Shown here: positions 5,097 through 5,352 of the stretch, in pieces
Numbering within the stretch: position 1 is the stretch's first letter
Layout: every line of letters starts with the position of its first letter
Origin: DATARH01 sp035604035
GTDB lineage: Bacteria; Pseudomonadota; Alphaproteobacteria; ATCC43930; CGMCC-115725
Assembly (NCBI GenBank): GCA_035604035.1
Contig: DATNJF010000219.1
Location: 1 to 5,352, forward strand
DNA length: 5,352 nt
Direction: 5' to 3'
Notes under the pieces: model-generated
Seen by the model: the letters and a program-made list of their open reading frames with translations, nothing else
What the model was told of the DNA's origin: nothing
Database searches by the model: none
Program-made: the position numbers and the translations under genes

Positions 5097-5352
5097 GCTC
5101 CGCGCCGCGGCTTTTGGCATCCATCCGGCGCACTTGCTGAGTTGTAGCGAAGACATAATCGCGGAGGTCCAGCAGGTCATCGCGCAATGCTCGCCAGAAT
5201 TTGAGGCCGTGAATGAGAGCAAGGCGCTCCCGGTGTTCCGGTCTGGTGCCATCGCCAGCAAAATGAGGGACCATTTGAATGGATTTCCCCTTCATCTCGC
5301 CACGAAACATGACGGGGCTGTGGGCGATTAGGTTCCGGTATCGTGCTAGTTT
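5097..5352. other. Terminal 256 bases without a convincing gene
   Basis: Two competing frames are open here and neither can be supported. On the plus strand a frame from TTG 5134 to TAG 5331 (65 residues) has no ribosome site; it is open upstream to 5080. On the minus strand a frame from ATG 5310 runs to 4960 (116 residues). Its first 70 residues look protein-like (HGLKFWRALRDDLLDLRDYV), but its last 40 are Arg-rich antisense of the small hypothetical gene, and no Shine-Dalgarno precedes the start. Third-position G+C is similar for the two (about 66% and 61% by hand), so composition does not decide. It may be a gene remnant, an accessory spacer, or the start of something beyond the window. 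Confidence 0.4.

Noticed and set aside
4475..5338. Short direct repeat TAGGTTC near 4476 and 5329 as attachment-site ends of the low-GC tail
   Set aside because: Only about seven bases match, no integrase is visible, and flanking bases diverge at once. This is within chance.

Overview
The window is GC-rich, about two-thirds G+C over most of its length. Its gene types, codon habits and intergenic palindromes fit an alphaproteobacterium, most likely a Bradyrhizobium-like member of the Hyphomicrobiales. That placement is inferred from style and was not confirmed by a search.

Layout, left to right. (1) 1-594, +: the C-terminal part of an epoxide-hydrolase-type alpha/beta hydrolase, cut by the window edge. 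(2) 595-679: a convergent gap filled by a large imperfect inverted repeat. (3) 680-1033, -: a small VOC (glyoxalase/dioxygenase-fold) protein. (4) 1034-1170: a divergent promoter region with a strong hairpin in the predicted VOC leader. (5) 1171-2268, +: an ACMSD-like amidohydrolase of the metal-dependent decarboxylase type, with an odd His-rich N-terminal extension. (6) 2269-2389: a second convergent gap holding a second, two-hairpin palindromic element. (7) 2390-3517, -: an exported MlaC/Ttg2D-family protein with a very long Pro/Ala/Lys/Thr-rich linker. (8) 3518-3720: a second divergent promoter region. (9) 3721-4473, +: a classical short-chain dehydrogenase/reductase. (10) 4474-5352: a visibly lower-GC tail with two small overlapping accessory ORFs, one carrying a CxxC...CxH putative zinc site, and a final stretch without a convincing gene.

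The hydrolase, VOC protein, amidohydrolase and SDR are the sort of enzymes that gather in catabolic neighbourhoods for aromatic compounds or xenobiotics. Here they alternate in orientation and so cannot form one operon, and no shared substrate can be read from the sequence. The MlaC-like gene stands alone, with no mlaA, B, D, E or F partner in view, and is probably independent of its neighbours.

I found no RNA gene, CRISPR array, transposase or complete defence system. The most unusual items are the MlaC-like protein's linker, the His-rich tail on the amidohydrolase, and the low-GC segment with the unrecognised CxxC/CxH protein.
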